Assembly (NCBI GenBank): GCA_963824095.1
Contig: CAWGNS010000008.1
Coordinates: forward strand, 558,001 to 622,000
Direction of reading: 5' to 3'
DNA length: 64,000 nucleotides
Origin: JBBDWJ01 sp963824095
Lineage (GTDB): Bacteria; Acidobacteriota; Terriglobia; Bryobacterales; UBA6623
A program made the position numbers and the translations under genes. Shown in pieces: positions 28,770 through 38,367 of the stretch; position 1 is the first letter of the stretch; the number at the start of each line of letters is the position of its first letter. A model generated the notes under the pieces. It did no database searches and was not told where the DNA came from. It saw only the letters and a program-made list of their open reading frames with translations.

Positions 28770-29949
28770 ATGCGTTGTTTCTTGCGGCTGTTGACCCTGC
28801 TGGCCTTTACCCTGTGCGCCCATGCGCAAATATTTGGGGCGTGACGGTCACACCGTAACGTCAACGCTTCGTGTCTGCAATCAGGGCCGCCAGTCATTCA
28901 ACGTCTCTACAGTGCGCTTCTACAAGGGCACGCTTTTCAATCCGGAAGGGCACGAACTGATCGCAGAAGGCTGGTGGACCGTGGAACCCGGAAGCTGTTC
29001 CGACGTCTATTCGGACGACTGGTCAAATTACGTCTTTCTCGGCTTTATGCAGCGAGATGCCAGCGGTTCGCCACAAGGTGCCGTCTTCACGCTTCAGGGG
29101 CAGATGTTCTCAAGTCCTTATGGATACCAGAACGCTAACCGTTCGTTCTGCGTAAAGATGCAGAAATTCGCTTACCGTGGTACAGCCAAGAACTTGAGCG
29201 AAGATTGTGCGCAAGACGCTTCCTACATGATGCTTCCCTACTCGGTTCTTTTCCAGACAGATGAGAGATCGGGGACTTATACGCTCAACCTTAACCTTGA
29301 ACAGAACGCGAGGCTAGTGCCGCTGCGAAGTGGGGGCGGGGCGGCGCCAACGACTTCCGCGCCGGCTAGGGCCCCAAAGCCCGGGGAAGAAGGGACGCGC
29401 AATGCAACGTTTCTGGGCAGAAGAGTTGTGCGCTGGCTAACGGGTGGTGGGCGTTGGTATTGGGAGGATGGAAAGCCACTGGATGAAGGCTTAAACCTGA
29501 CAGGTAAGTCATTCAGCGTGTTGTTCGATCCGCAGCCAATGTATGATCGTGTTCCTGAAGCGGTTGATCGCAATATCGATACGATTCTCCAGACGCAGGA
29601 AGCCGGAACGAAACTCGGGGTAACTCCCTCTGGGACCTTGGTTCTGACGTCGCCGGACGGAATGGTGAAGCGCACGAACTTTCTAGCACTAGATCTTGAC
29701 AATGCGCGGACGACGGATGGAGCGCTCCACCCTTTCGTTTTCGCCAATTGCAGGGGCGATGGTAGGGAAAATGAATGTGTCATATCGGTTGCGAGCGACG
29801 GGATGCTGTCCGTGTCCACATCGCTGACGTTAGATGTCAAGAATCCGACTGACGGCCAGCTAGTGGTTAGTGCGCTCCGAGCACTGGCGGGATTGTTCAA
29901 AGGCGCGACTTACAATGTGGAAACCGTCACCGGACCTCCAGAACCCTGA
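28770..29949 (+). CDS. Exported DUF1036-domain protein (frameshift after signal peptide)
   Basis: About 390 residues. ATG 28770 has a good ribosome site (GGAGGG) and opens the signal peptide MRCFLRLLTLLAFTLCAHAQ, but the frame then stops; one surplus A in the AAA at 28828-28830 separates it from the rest, which otherwise starts at 28822. The first mature part fits DUF1036: LRVCNQGRQSFNVSTVRFY, then EGWWTVEPGSCSDVY, with scattered Cys. The second half (about 190-390) is unrecognised. The composition is visibly less GC-rich than neighbouring genes, suggesting acquisition. DUF1036 proteins are secreted or membrane-associated with no known activity. It is alone on its strand here. Confidence 0.75.
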
Positions 29950-30212
29950 GGGTCGCCTAAACCATACCCGTGGGACCTCGATAGTGCAGTATTGCTCTTG
30001 CTTCTACCCAGTCTATTTCGCCTAACGATGGCTAGGCAGTGAACAGATCAAATTGTTGCGCCTGCCCCGGAACGAAGGTGACCGGCAAGCCGCACAGGAC
30101 CCACGACGGCCGGCATGCTTGACGCTCATGCCGTGATAGAAGCCCAGGGGGTCAGCGCGGGCAGCGTCGCCGTCAAGAGTCTGATTCGCGGCTGCCGGGG
30201 AACGGAGCAGCC

Positions 30213-30833
30213 TTATTTGCTGCACGCAGCGCCGTTCCATTGACCGTTGGGATTACCCCAGCAACTCATAAAATCGTGCTGGGCTTGGCCGAATCGCCGA
30301 AGTTCATCTTCCCGTTGGATGTCACCGAAGGTCCGGCCATCAGCCGGAGCGCCAGGCGGTGACAGCGCATCGGCAGCGAATGCTGCGATTAGGACCGTTC
30401 CGAGAACCGCCACGATAGTGTCCCACTGCGCTTGTGAGCGCTGTTGAGCGCGGTTCAATGCGGCCAGGCCGGCTTTTGCCCGGTTCGCTATTTCGGGGTC
30501 CGCGCTGTTCGAGGCTTGACCGAGAAGGGCGAGGGCCTCGTGGAAGTTTGGCGACCCTCCGAGACCCCGAACCTTAAGTTCCGCAAGCCAGATTTTCGCC
30601 AGGTCGTCCCCCTTGTTGGATGCAACTGCAAACCAGCGGGCCGCTTCGCTGTAGTTTCGGTCCTTGCCGGCAACGTCAGTGTAGGCGAGGCCAAGCAACG
30701 CGTAGGAATGCACGCAACCCTGGTCGCCAGCCTGCTCCAGCAATGCGAGCGCTTGTGCGCGCGCCTTCGGAACATCCGTCGCCTTGAGCAGCGTCATGTC
30801 CACTTCCGTCATGACCGCGCCCCATAGGGCCAA
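30213..30833 (-). CDS. Sel1-repeat protein fragment, truncated paralogue
   Basis: 206 residues with Sel1/TPR-like repeats: ARAQALALLEQAGDQGCVHSYALLGLAY, NYSEAARWFAVASNKGDDLAKIWLAELKVRG, NFHEALALLGQAS. A transmembrane helix (IVAVLGTVLIAAFAADAL) and a Cys-containing tail (CWGNPNGQWNGAACSK) follow. It aligns along its whole length with the C-terminal half of gene 31148-32670 (MTEVDMTLL versus MTSVDSTLL; LLEQAGDQGC versus LLEQAGQQGC). The N-terminal half and signal peptide of that paralogue are missing, so this is probably a 5'-truncated duplicate. No function beyond protein-protein contacts can be proposed. Confidence 0.7.
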   Translation of the reverse strand: MALWGAVMTEVDMTLLKATDVPKARAQALALLEQAGDQGCVHSYALLGLAYTDVAGKDRNYSEAARWFAVASNKGDDLAKIWLAELKVRGLGGSPNFHEALALLGQASNSADPEIANRAKAGLAALNRAQQRSQAQWDTIVAVLGTVLIAAFAADALSPPGAPADGRTFGDIQREDELRRFGQAQHDFMSCWGNPNGQWNGAACSK

Positions 30834-31147
30834 AGGAATTTTAAGTCCTTCAAGTTTATCTGTATCTCATTGATTTTAAATGGTATAAGTACCTAATTCT
30901 GTGAAGATGTGCAAGAAAATGTGTAAATGTCGGGTCGTCTGGGGGGCCGAAAACGAGCCGTTAGAGGGCCTTGGGATCCCGCTTCCTCCTGAGAACGGCA
31001 GACAGGAAAGGCTGTGGCGAGGCGCAGGTCTGGTAGGTCTGCGGGGACCGTCCGGGGGCAAGGGTCACGATAGGCCGCAGGCGAGAAGGCGGCATGCTAA
31101 CCGCCGCGCACCGGTCGCACGTAGGAGTCTTGCGGTCCTGCGATCGT
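30834..31147. other. AT-rich gap between Sel1 paralogues
   Basis: About 310 bp. The part 30840-30900 is unusually AT-rich for this window (tttaaatggtataag) and could hold a promoter for the truncated Sel1 gene. Nothing else was recognised. Confidence 0.4.
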
Positions 31148-32670
31148 CTACATGACGGAACAGGAACCGGGCCCCAACATGGTATATTGCCCGCCTCTCT
31201 CGATGCAGTCACCGCGTTCCCGGTTCTTGCGGTCCCACTCGTCGCGGCTTCTTTGGCGGGCTGCATCATCGAGGCCGGCATAGGCCGCAGGCCCCGACAC
31301 CGCATCAATGACAGCAGCCAGCCCGAAAATCACTCCCACGACCGCGGCAATGTTACCCCACTGCGGTTGAGCACTGACGCGCTCAGCGCGGTCCAACTCG
31401 CCAAGCAAAGCTCTCGCTCGCGAGGCGATTTCGGGCTCCGTGCTCTCCGCCGCCTGCTGCAGAAGGGACCGGGCCTGAGTGAGATCTCTGGCCCGCCGAA
31501 ACCTCGTATCCGAAATTCTGCGAGCCAGATTGTCGCCAGAGCGTCTCCCTGGTTGGATGCCAGCGAAAACCAGCGGGCGGCTTGTGCGTCGTCGCGATTC
31601 GTGCCCGCAGCCTCTGTAAAAGCGACTCCGAGCAGGGCGTAGGCGTGGGCGCATCCCTGTTGCCCAGCCTGCTCCAGCAACCGGATCGCCTGTGAGCGGG
31701 CCTTTGGAAAGTCTGGTGCTTGCAACAGCGTGCTGTCAACGCTGGTCATGACCGCGCAATTCCCTGCCGCGTTCGCGTGCAGCGAGGTGAGATGGTCTAT
31801 GACGGCGCTCAAGAAAGCCTCCTTCTCGCGCGGCCAGAGCTTTTCCAGATCCGTCGCGCCTTTGCGCATGTAACCCTCCAGCTCATCGAGCCCCTGGGGC
31901 GTCGCCTGTATCTGCGGCAGAGCCTGGGTGCTCTGCCGGGCCCAGGCAACCAGATTCTCACGCTCCGCGACCCCGGCGATGACCGCTTCTCCTTTTTTAG
32001 AGGTGAAGGCACGAGAGAGAATTACCTCCATCCCGCGGATAGTCTTCGAGTCTTCCGGACTTAAGGCTTGCTCGCGGCATCGTAGAAAGACGTTGCCGAA
32101 ATAGCCAAGCCGCTCGTTCGGCGTGATCTGATCGTAAGGCTGGCCGAGCAGTGGGACGAAGTATTCGTCGCGGAAGAGATTGAGCGTCTTCTCGGTCACC
32201 TTCGGCCCCAGCGCGGAATGGTAGAAATCCACGCCTGGCACCTCCTCGTTCAAGACGCGCATCCAGGAAACCAGCACCTTGCACGCGGACGCTAGCGAAC
32301 CGGGCGAGGTTAACGCGACGCCCGTGAACTCCCAGCGAAACTTGACGATGCCGTTGGCCGGGCGCTGCACCCGGAAAGAGAATCCGGCCCAGCCGTTCTC
32401 CGGGCGCGGGACGTCGAGAATCTCGACGAACCTCCCACCAGCATCAAAGCTGACCGGTTTCCCGGGCAACAGAGCCCCCGAGATCGTTCCGACGCTCGCC
32501 TGGTTGGCCGCAACCGTGACGACGTCGCCCTTCTGAAGACGCCCCCTCCAAACGACGTATCCGTATGCGAGATCGGTTCGCGGCGGTGGTTGCGCAGTCA
32601 GGGCGTGGGGGAGCAACATTGCGGCGATGAGCACAAGCGGCGTGCTCATGCGGCTCAGGATGGCGGGCAT
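31148..32670 (-). CDS. Exported Sel1-repeat protein, frameshifted
   Basis: About 507 residues when reconstructed. A signal peptide (STPLVLIAAMLLPHALTAQ) is followed by a domain of about 280 residues that I do not recognise (DLAYGYVVWRGRLQKGDVV; GWAGFSFRVQRPANGIVKFRW). Sel1-like repeats come next (ARSQAIRLLEQAGQQGCAHAYALLG, AQAARWFSLASNQGDALATIWL). In the raw sequence the frame is lost at GFGGP near 31490, a few bases from a GATC. Restoring one base gives RDLTQARSLLQQAAESTEPEIASRA, a membrane helix (AAVVGVIFGLAAVIDAV) and a tail like that of the neighbouring paralogue. ATG 32670 follows GGAGGTCC and opens the signal. The unrepaired reading ends at 31330. Confidence 0.75.
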
Positions 32671-32964
32671 GGCGGACCTCCATTCTTTGTTCGATCTACG
32701 TGATTCTAATACGGCGCGAGCGCGGTGGCGCAACTCGTGCATTCGCGGGTTGGGGAAGGCTGACTAAACCTCGCATGCAGCACAGCCGCGAGCGCACTGC
32801 CCCGGACCATCTGGGGCAAAAACGCGATTGGCTTCAACTGAAACCGAGGTACTGGTACCTATCCAGGGAGAGGCTGCATCCTTAAGGCTCCAGGCGGCCA
32901 TTCCCTGAGCAAAACGATGGGTTTCGGCAACGGCATTTAGAAACAAATTCGGGGGATTTGTTTT
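32671..32964. other. Divergent intergenic region
   Basis: About 290 bp between the Sel1 gene and the FHA-ABC gene. The strong ribosome site for 32965 (GGGGGA) lies at its right end; no promoter could be named with confidence. Confidence 0.4.
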
Positions 32965-35778
32965 ATGACGGAGTACAACCAAGCCCACCGGAGCTGGCTG
33001 GTCGGGCGAGCTCAGGAAGCGGATATTCATTACGACCGCGGCGAAGTTTCGCAACGGCATTGCGTTCTCACGGAGTACCCGGAAGGGTTTGCGATCGCCG
33101 ATCTCGGCTCGGCGTCGGGAACCTATGTGAACGGCGACCGCCTGCCGCCGAACGAGCCGCGCTGGGTGAGCCCGACCGACGACATTCGCCTCGGCGGGGT
33201 GGTGCAATTGGCCTGGCCTTCGCGCGAAGCCGCGGCGCCGGCGAGCGGCGTGATCCGCCGCACGATCCGGATCGGCCGCGACCCCGAGAGCGACATTCAG
33301 TTGGACTTTCCGGCGGTCTCGTGGGAACACGCCCGCCTGCTGGTGATGGCCTCGGGCGAATACGTGATCGAGGACGCCGGCTCGACCAACGGCACGTTTC
33401 TGAACCGATACAGCAACCGCGTTCAGCGAGCGAATGTCGGCCCGGGCGACGAGATTCTTTTCGGCACCTACCGGATGCCGGTGGCGCGGCTGCTCGAGGA
33501 GCGCAAGTTGAACCTCGGCGCCTCGGCGGGCTCGGAAGTGGTCCAGTTCAGCGGCGAGCGCTGGGTGGTGGGCCGCGACCCCAGTTGCGACTTCGCGGTC
33601 AACGACCCGTCGGTGAGCTGGCGCCATGCGGAATTCGTTCGCGCCAACGGCAAGATCCGAGTGCGCGACCTGGGTTCACGCAACGGAACGTACGTCAATG
33701 GCCGGCCGATCTCGGGGGAGGTGCTGCTCGATCCGGGCGCCGAAGTCGTCTTGGGTCGCTATCGTTTTGCGCTGCAAGAGAGCGGCGCTCTGGAAAGGCA
33801 GGAGTTTCGCGGCAACGTCACCATCGAAGCCAACGGCGTTTGCATCGAGGGAAAGCGCAACGGCACCCAGGTCACTTTGCTCGATTCGGTTTCACTGACC
33901 GTATTTCCCTCCGAGTTCGTGGCCTTGATGGGGACCTCCGGCGCCGGCAAGACGACGTTGATGCAGGCGCTGATCGGCATCTCTCCCGTGCCGGCCGGCA
34001 AGGGCAAGGTCTCGCTCAACGGGCGCGACCTCAATTTTCACTACGACGAGTTTCGCCACCTGTTGGGCTATGTGCCACAGGACGATATCATTCATCCCGA
34101 CCTGACGGTGGAAGAGGCGCTCGGCTATACCGCCCGGCTGCGCACCGACCTGACCGAGAGCGAGGTGCAGGAGCGCATCACGCGGGTTCTGAGCGACCTG
34201 GAGTTGACCGGCAAGCGCAAGGACCAGATTGGCACGCCGGAGAACAAGATCCTCAGCGGCGGCGAGCGCAAGCGCGTCAACATCGCCATGGAGTTGATCT
34301 CCGACCCCGACGTGCTGCTGCTGGACGAGCCGATCTCGGGGCTGAGTTCGGAGGATTCGGTCAAGCTCATCTCGCTGCTGCGCCGCCTGGCCAACGGAGA
34401 CAAAGACCGCGCGGGCAAGACCATCATCGCCAGCATTCACCAGCCCAGTCTCGAGCTGTTTCGGATGTTCGACAACGTCATCGTCATCGCTCGCGACAAG
34501 GACGCCTACCCCGGACATCTGGCCTACTATGGGCCGGCTTATCCGCAGAGCCTGGAGTTTTTCAACCAGGAGGGAGTCGCCAAGGCGAAGCGGGAGGGGC
34601 AGCCGCCAAGTCCCGAACTGCTGCTGCAAGGCGCGGTGCGCAAGAAGGCCGGCGACTGGCGCGCTACCTACGAGAGCACCGAAATTCACAAACGCTTCGT
34701 GAACGAGCGCGCCGGGACCGTCCCTGCCCTGCCGGGCACGGGCAGCGCCACGCAGCGCCGCCGCTTCAACATCGGTCAGTTCCGGCTGCTGGCGGAGCGG
34801 ACTTTCGTCCGCAAATGCCGCGACCGGCTGCAGATGGCGATCCAGTTTCTGCAAGCGCTGGTTTTTGGTCTTTTGCTGGGGCTGCTGTTCGACAACCTGG
34901 GGTTTCGGCAGTTTTCGAGCGTGGCCGAATGGCAGATCTTCGCTTCCAAGGTCAGCATGTCGCACTTCATGCTGGTGATCGCGTCGTTGTGGTTTGGCTG
35001 TAGCAGCGCCGTGCGCGATATCGTCGGCGAGCGCGCGGTGTATCTGCGCGAGCGCATGGTGAGCCTGAAGCTGCCTTCGTACGTGCTGTCGAAGTTTGTG
35101 GTCAACGGGCTGCTGGGGTGCGCCCAGATCGCGCTGCTGCTGGTGGTGGTCTACCCGCTTTCGGGCCTGCAGGCCGACTGGATGGTGATCGGCGGGCTGT
35201 TGCTGCTGGTGCTGCTGACCGGCGTCGCCATGGGGCTGTTCCTCTCGGCGGTGGCGCAGACGACCGAGTCGGCGATCGCGATGATGCCGCTGGTGCTATT
35301 GCCGATGATCATCCTGGGCGGCGGACTGCAACCGGTATGGCGCATGGCGCGCGAACCAATCCAGGTGTTGGCGATGGCGATGCCGACGCGCTGGGCCTAC
35401 GAAGCCTCGGTGCTGCGCGAAGCGTCGGCGCGCTCGCCGGTGGCTCTGGATAGTCCCTGCGCCGCCCCGGTGAGCGAGGCTACCGATAAGCTGAGCGAAG
35501 CCTACGAAAAGCAGCTCGCCGAATGCCAAAGGCGACTTTCGATCGCCACCAAAGGCGTCTTTCGCGCCGACGAGAAAATGGCCAAGCCCGAGATCAACGT
35601 CGCGGCTCTGGCGCCCGAAGACGTGGCCACGGTGGCGTTTCCCGAAACGGAGCCCGAGGGCGCCGAGAACTGGTCGAAGCGCAACGATCTCGAAACCAAT
35701 GTCGGCGTGTTGTCGGGCACGGCGCTGTTGTTTCTCTCGCTCACCATCGTCGTGCTGCGAAGCCGCGACAAGCGTTAG
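32965..35778 (+). CDS. Triple-FHA ABCG-type ABC transporter
   Basis: 937 residues. Three FHA domains in a row: about 8-90 (WLVGRAQEADI, SQRHC, SASGTYVNG), 105-185 (RIGRDPESDIQ, SWEHARL, GSTNGTFLN) and 195-285 (VVGRDPSCDF, SWRHAEF, GSRNGTYVNG). Each has the Gly-Arg, Ser-x-x-His and Asn-Gly-Thr phosphothreonine pocket. The ATPase follows with Walker A GTSGAGKTT (about 323), Q-loop YVPQDD, signature LSGGERKRV, Walker B VLLLDEP and H-loop IASIHQP. An ABC2-type membrane domain (630-930) ends the protein: ALVFGLLLGLLFDNL, IALLLVVVYPLSGL, GGLLLLVLLTGVAMGLFLSAV. A half-transporter controlled by Ser/Thr phosphorylation is the likely role; the substrate is unknown. Confidence 0.93.
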   Translation: MTEYNQAHRSWLVGRAQEADIHYDRGEVSQRHCVLTEYPEGFAIADLGSASGTYVNGDRLPPNEPRWVSPTDDIRLGGVVQLAWPSREAAAPASGVIRRTIRIGRDPESDIQLDFPAVSWEHARLLVMASGEYVIEDAGSTNGTFLNRYSNRVQRANVGPGDEILFGTYRMPVARLLEERKLNLGASAGSEVVQFSGERWVVGRDPSCDFAVNDPSVSWRHAEFVRANGKIRVRDLGSRNGTYVNGRPISGEVLLDPGAEVVLGRYRFALQESGALERQEFRGNVTIEANGVCIEGKRNGTQVTLLDSVSLTVFPSEFVALMGTSGAGKTTLMQALIGISPVPAGKGKVSLNGRDLNFHYDEFRHLLGYVPQDDIIHPDLTVEEALGYTARLRTDLTESEVQERITRVLSDLELTGKRKDQIGTPENKILSGGERKRVNIAMELISDPDVLLLDEPISGLSSEDSVKLISLLRRLANGDKDRAGKTIIASIHQPSLELFRMFDNVIVIARDKDAYPGHLAYYGPAYPQSLEFFNQEGVAKAKREGQPPSPELLLQGAVRKKAGDWRATYESTEIHKRFVNERAGTVPALPGTGSATQRRRFNIGQFRLLAERTFVRKCRDRLQMAIQFLQALVFGLLLGLLFDNLGFRQFSSVAEWQIFASKVSMSHFMLVIASLWFGCSSAVRDIVGERAVYLRERMVSLKLPSYVLSKFVVNGLLGCAQIALLLVVVYPLSGLQADWMVIGGLLLLVLLTGVAMGLFLSAVAQTTESAIAMMPLVLLPMIILGGGLQPVWRMAREPIQVLAMAMPTRWAYEASVLREASARSPVALDSPCAAPVSEATDKLSEAYEKQLAECQRRLSIATKGVFRADEKMAKPEINVAALAPEDVATVAFPETEPEGAENWSKRNDLETNVGVLSGTALLFLSLTIVVLRSRDKR

Positions 35779-35825
35779 GCGGTCTCGCGACGGTGATTTT
35801 GGAAGCATGGACCTAGAGAACGCCC

Positions 35826-36974
35826 GTGAATCGTAGGCTCTTTCTCAGTACGCTGCTGCTGCCCGCGGCGCTCCGCGCCGATCCGGAGTGCCGCCCGGGG
35901 TTCGCTTTTCAGCATGCCCGCATGGACCTGTCGCGGATGTCGGCTCCGCTGGGAGCCGGGCGTATCACGGTCGAGCTGACCGACGCCGTTTTGACCTCAG
36001 AAGGGGGCCGCTGCGCCGTCGGCGGTCTCGACTTTGTTTCGCTGCGCGCCAATGGCGTGCCGGCCTTCGCCGGCTCGCAGCCCGGCCGCTGGGAACTCGA
36101 CGCCGATAGCGGTCCGCTTGCGCTGAGCGATCGGCCCCTGGAACTTGTGGTCTACCGGCAGGAGTTGGACGACTCCGCAACGATCCGGCGATTCGCTGGA
36201 ACCCCGCCCGGCAAACTTTCGCTTACCGGAGTGATCCGTTTCACGGCCGGCGCCGCCGGTGCGACGCCTCAGGAAATGTTCGTGGAGTTTCAAACGCAGG
36301 GGGCCGTCGAGGTCGGGGGAACCGACGGCATGGCGCACGTTCTGGCCGAGGCCGCCCTCGCCGAACTCGAAGACCATGTCGCCGAGGCGCGCGTTTGGCG
36401 GGAAATGCTGTGGACGCGCATCGCCCCGCGCATCGCATTGCTGGCGGACGCTTCGGGCAAACCGTCCGGCCTGGGTACGCTGGCGGCCGAGCGGACCCTG
36501 TGGGCCGCGCCCGCGAGCGCGTTCGCGAATGCCGCGAGTTCTTTCGCGAATCCGGGGCCTGCGAAAACGGCCTGGCTGCGGGGCGAGCGGCCGCGCGATG
36601 CGGAGTGGCAGGCCGACCAAGCCCTCGAAGTTCGCCCGCGGTCCGAATCCTTGCTCGATTGCTACGCGGCCGCAGCGTCGCTGGAACCGCTGGCGCGCGC
36701 CGAAGTCGCCGCCGAAGGGTTCACCGAGGCGGCAGTCTTTCGGGCCTTTCGCTCGCCGCAAGGGCAGGCCTGGCTGGAAACCCGTTTCCTGCGGGCGCGC
36801 CACCGCCAAGGACGCCTGGAGCTGTTTCCCGAAGTGGACGAGCACAGCTTCGGCAGCCCGCTGGTGTTGCGAGACGGCTTGGCGGGCGTGGTGACGGGTT
36901 ATTCGGCGGCGCTACCCGCGGCTGCGATTGCGTCTGGGATTGCGACTGCGCCGGCCCGCCGCTCCCCAGCCTGA
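35826..36974 (+). CDS. Exported protein of unknown function
   Basis: 382 residues from GTG 35826. A short signal peptide (RRLFLSTLLLPAALRAD) is followed by a beta-rich N-terminal domain (GAGRITVELTDAVLTSEGG, ELVVYRQELDDSATIRRFAG) and an Ala-rich helical second half. No Cys cluster, no catalytic motif and no family recognised. It follows the FHA-ABC gene by 47 bp on the same strand, and its TGA overlaps the ATG of the next gene, so all three are probably one operon. It could be an accessory periplasmic partner of the transporter; that is inference from position only. Confidence 0.7.
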   Translation: MNRRLFLSTLLLPAALRADPECRPGFAFQHARMDLSRMSAPLGAGRITVELTDAVLTSEGGRCAVGGLDFVSLRANGVPAFAGSQPGRWELDADSGPLALSDRPLELVVYRQELDDSATIRRFAGTPPGKLSLTGVIRFTAGAAGATPQEMFVEFQTQGAVEVGGTDGMAHVLAEAALAELEDHVAEARVWREMLWTRIAPRIALLADASGKPSGLGTLAAERTLWAAPASAFANAASSFANPGPAKTAWLRGERPRDAEWQADQALEVRPRSESLLDCYAAAASLEPLARAEVAAEGFTEAAVFRAFRSPQGQAWLETRFLRARHRQGRLELFPEVDEHSFGSPLVLRDGLAGVVTGYSAALPAAAIASGIATAPARRSPA

Positions 36975-37597
36975 TGCTGGTGGGCCGATCCGCTCCGCAC
37001 GTCCTCACCATGTCCTCGCAACGCCGCGCCATGTCCTCGCCGCATCATCTCCGCGTCTGGAGCATCCAAACCGAGCGCTGTGTGGAGCGCTTTCGCGAAA
37101 AGCGAATTCTGCGCGGCGACGGCCGGCGTGTCTGGAAAGCCTTTCGCCCGCCCTACCGCTGGCTGATGCAACACATGGCCGCGCGGTTGGACTGCTACCG
37201 CGGCGGCTGGCCGGTCTGGTTCTGGGTCGAGCCGAAGGACTTGAGAACGGGCAGTCTGCTGCGGCGCGGCGAACGGGGCGTGCGCATCGAGCTGCTCATC
37301 CCGCGCGAACGCATTCTGCTGCTCGACTTCGATGCCTGGCACCACGTGCTCAACGGCTGGTATCTCGCCCTCACCGAAGAGGAGGACGAGGAGTGGGACC
37401 GGCAACTCGCGGCGGCGCGAGGGGCGCGCAAGGAATGGGTCCGCGACCGGATGCGCGAGAGTTGGGAACGCGTCTTCGATCTCGATGCGCTGCGGGCGAA
37501 CCCCTACGCCGGGGGTAGCGAGCTCGTCATCCAGGGTGTCGCCGAGTATTTCCTGTGGGAGGAAGTCGCCAAGGTCAAGCCGTTCGTGGCGCGGTAG
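36974..37597 (+). CDS. DUF3841 domain protein
   Basis: 207 residues from ATG 36974, overlapping the preceding stop (TGATG). The DUF3841 pattern is visible: LRVWSIQTERCVERFREK, AFRPPYRWLMQHMAARL, WPVWFWVEPKDLR, LLLDFDAWHHVLNGWYL and a conserved end VIQGVAEYFLWEEVAKVKPF. Members are small soluble proteins of unknown activity, usually single genes. Later starts at 37010 and 37031 are possible. The translational overlap links it to the unknown exported protein, which is an odd partner for a cytoplasmic DUF3841 protein. Confidence 0.8.
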   Translation: MLVGRSAPHVLTMSSQRRAMSSPHHLRVWSIQTERCVERFREKRILRGDGRRVWKAFRPPYRWLMQHMAARLDCYRGGWPVWFWVEPKDLRTGSLLRRGERGVRIELLIPRERILLLDFDAWHHVLNGWYLALTEEEDEEWDRQLAAARGARKEWVRDRMRESWERVFDLDALRANPYAGGSELVIQGVAEYFLWEEVAKVKPFVAR

Positions 37598-37690
37598 CGG
37601 CCGGCCGGCACGGAGCCCTTCCTTGCGACGAGTCGCGAGGCGCGACGCCGCCAGCCGCGCCAACGCGCGGCCGATCCGTGGCGCAGCTTG

Positions 37691-38273
37691 CTATCCGTGG
37701 CAAAGCTTGCAGGCCTTTTCTTTCGGGTACAGCAACAGCGCCTTTTCAGTCGAGCCATGAGCGTTGTGGCAGAGGCCGCACTCCTGCAACACGTGCACGG
37801 CGTGGGGGTGCGTCCTGATGAAGTCCGCTTCGGCGTGACAATCGAAGCAGCTACCCTCGAAACGAAACCGGCCGCGGCGGCTGATCCCGTGGCATTGCCT
37901 ACAGGCGACCCCCGCAAGCGGCGGATGCTGTTGAAAAGCGCGGAAGCCCGCCGGCGGATTCGCGCCGCTGAAGAAACGGATTTCCTTGCGGCCGCCCGCC
38001 CACACGAGCGCCAGGCGATGTTCGCCCGGGGCCGCGGGAAGCTCGGCATGAAATACGTTGGGAAAAGGCTCTTCGGCCGGAACTGGATGTCCGTCGAGTT
38101 CCAGGCGGCCCGCGGGGGCGGTGGCGATGATGTCGACCGTGGCGCCGGCGAGGGTCGCACCGTCCACCGGGCGCAGAATTCTGGCGGCGTCTTGCGCGGT
38201 CAGAGCGGCAACGGCAAGACCCGCAATCGCCAGGCCCGCCGCGAGCCGCCTCGACGCTAGGGGTGGTGGCCAT
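37691..38273 (-). CDS. Exported tetrahaem c-type cytochrome
   Basis: About 190 residues. A hydrophobic signal (RRLAAGLAIAGLAVAALTAQ) is followed by an Ig-like domain (ILRPVDGATLAGATVDIIAT ... VPAEEPFPNVFHAELP) and a C-terminal multihaem part with four CxxCH sites in 85 residues: CRQCH, CFDCH, CGLCH and CKLCH. This layout fits small periplasmic electron carriers of the NapC/NrfH-like or doubled CxxCH class. The start is unclear: the frame is open far upstream with a GTG near 38312, whereas ATG 38273 would give a neat signal (MATTLASRR) if one C of CCCC is dropped. It likely accepts electrons from the exported FMN dehydrogenase two genes upstream. Confidence 0.8.
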
Positions 38274-38367
38274 GTTAGAAGCGGCCACGCCAGCGACCAC
38301 GCCGGGAGGCATCCCACCGCGAACCGTCCCGTCGGCCCAGCCTCATCCCCTCGCCGCGTTGCGCGCC

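Noticed and set aside
32958..35003. Open plus-strand frame of 681 codons overlapping the FHA-ABC gene
   Set aside because: Arg/Gly/Pro-rich out-of-frame reading; the real frame has FHA and ABC motifs throughout.
36395..37597. 400-codon reading that would fuse part of the exported protein region to DUF3841
   Set aside because: The first 190 codons are an out-of-frame reading of the upstream gene; ATG 36974 with a stop-start overlap explains the DUF3841 protein.
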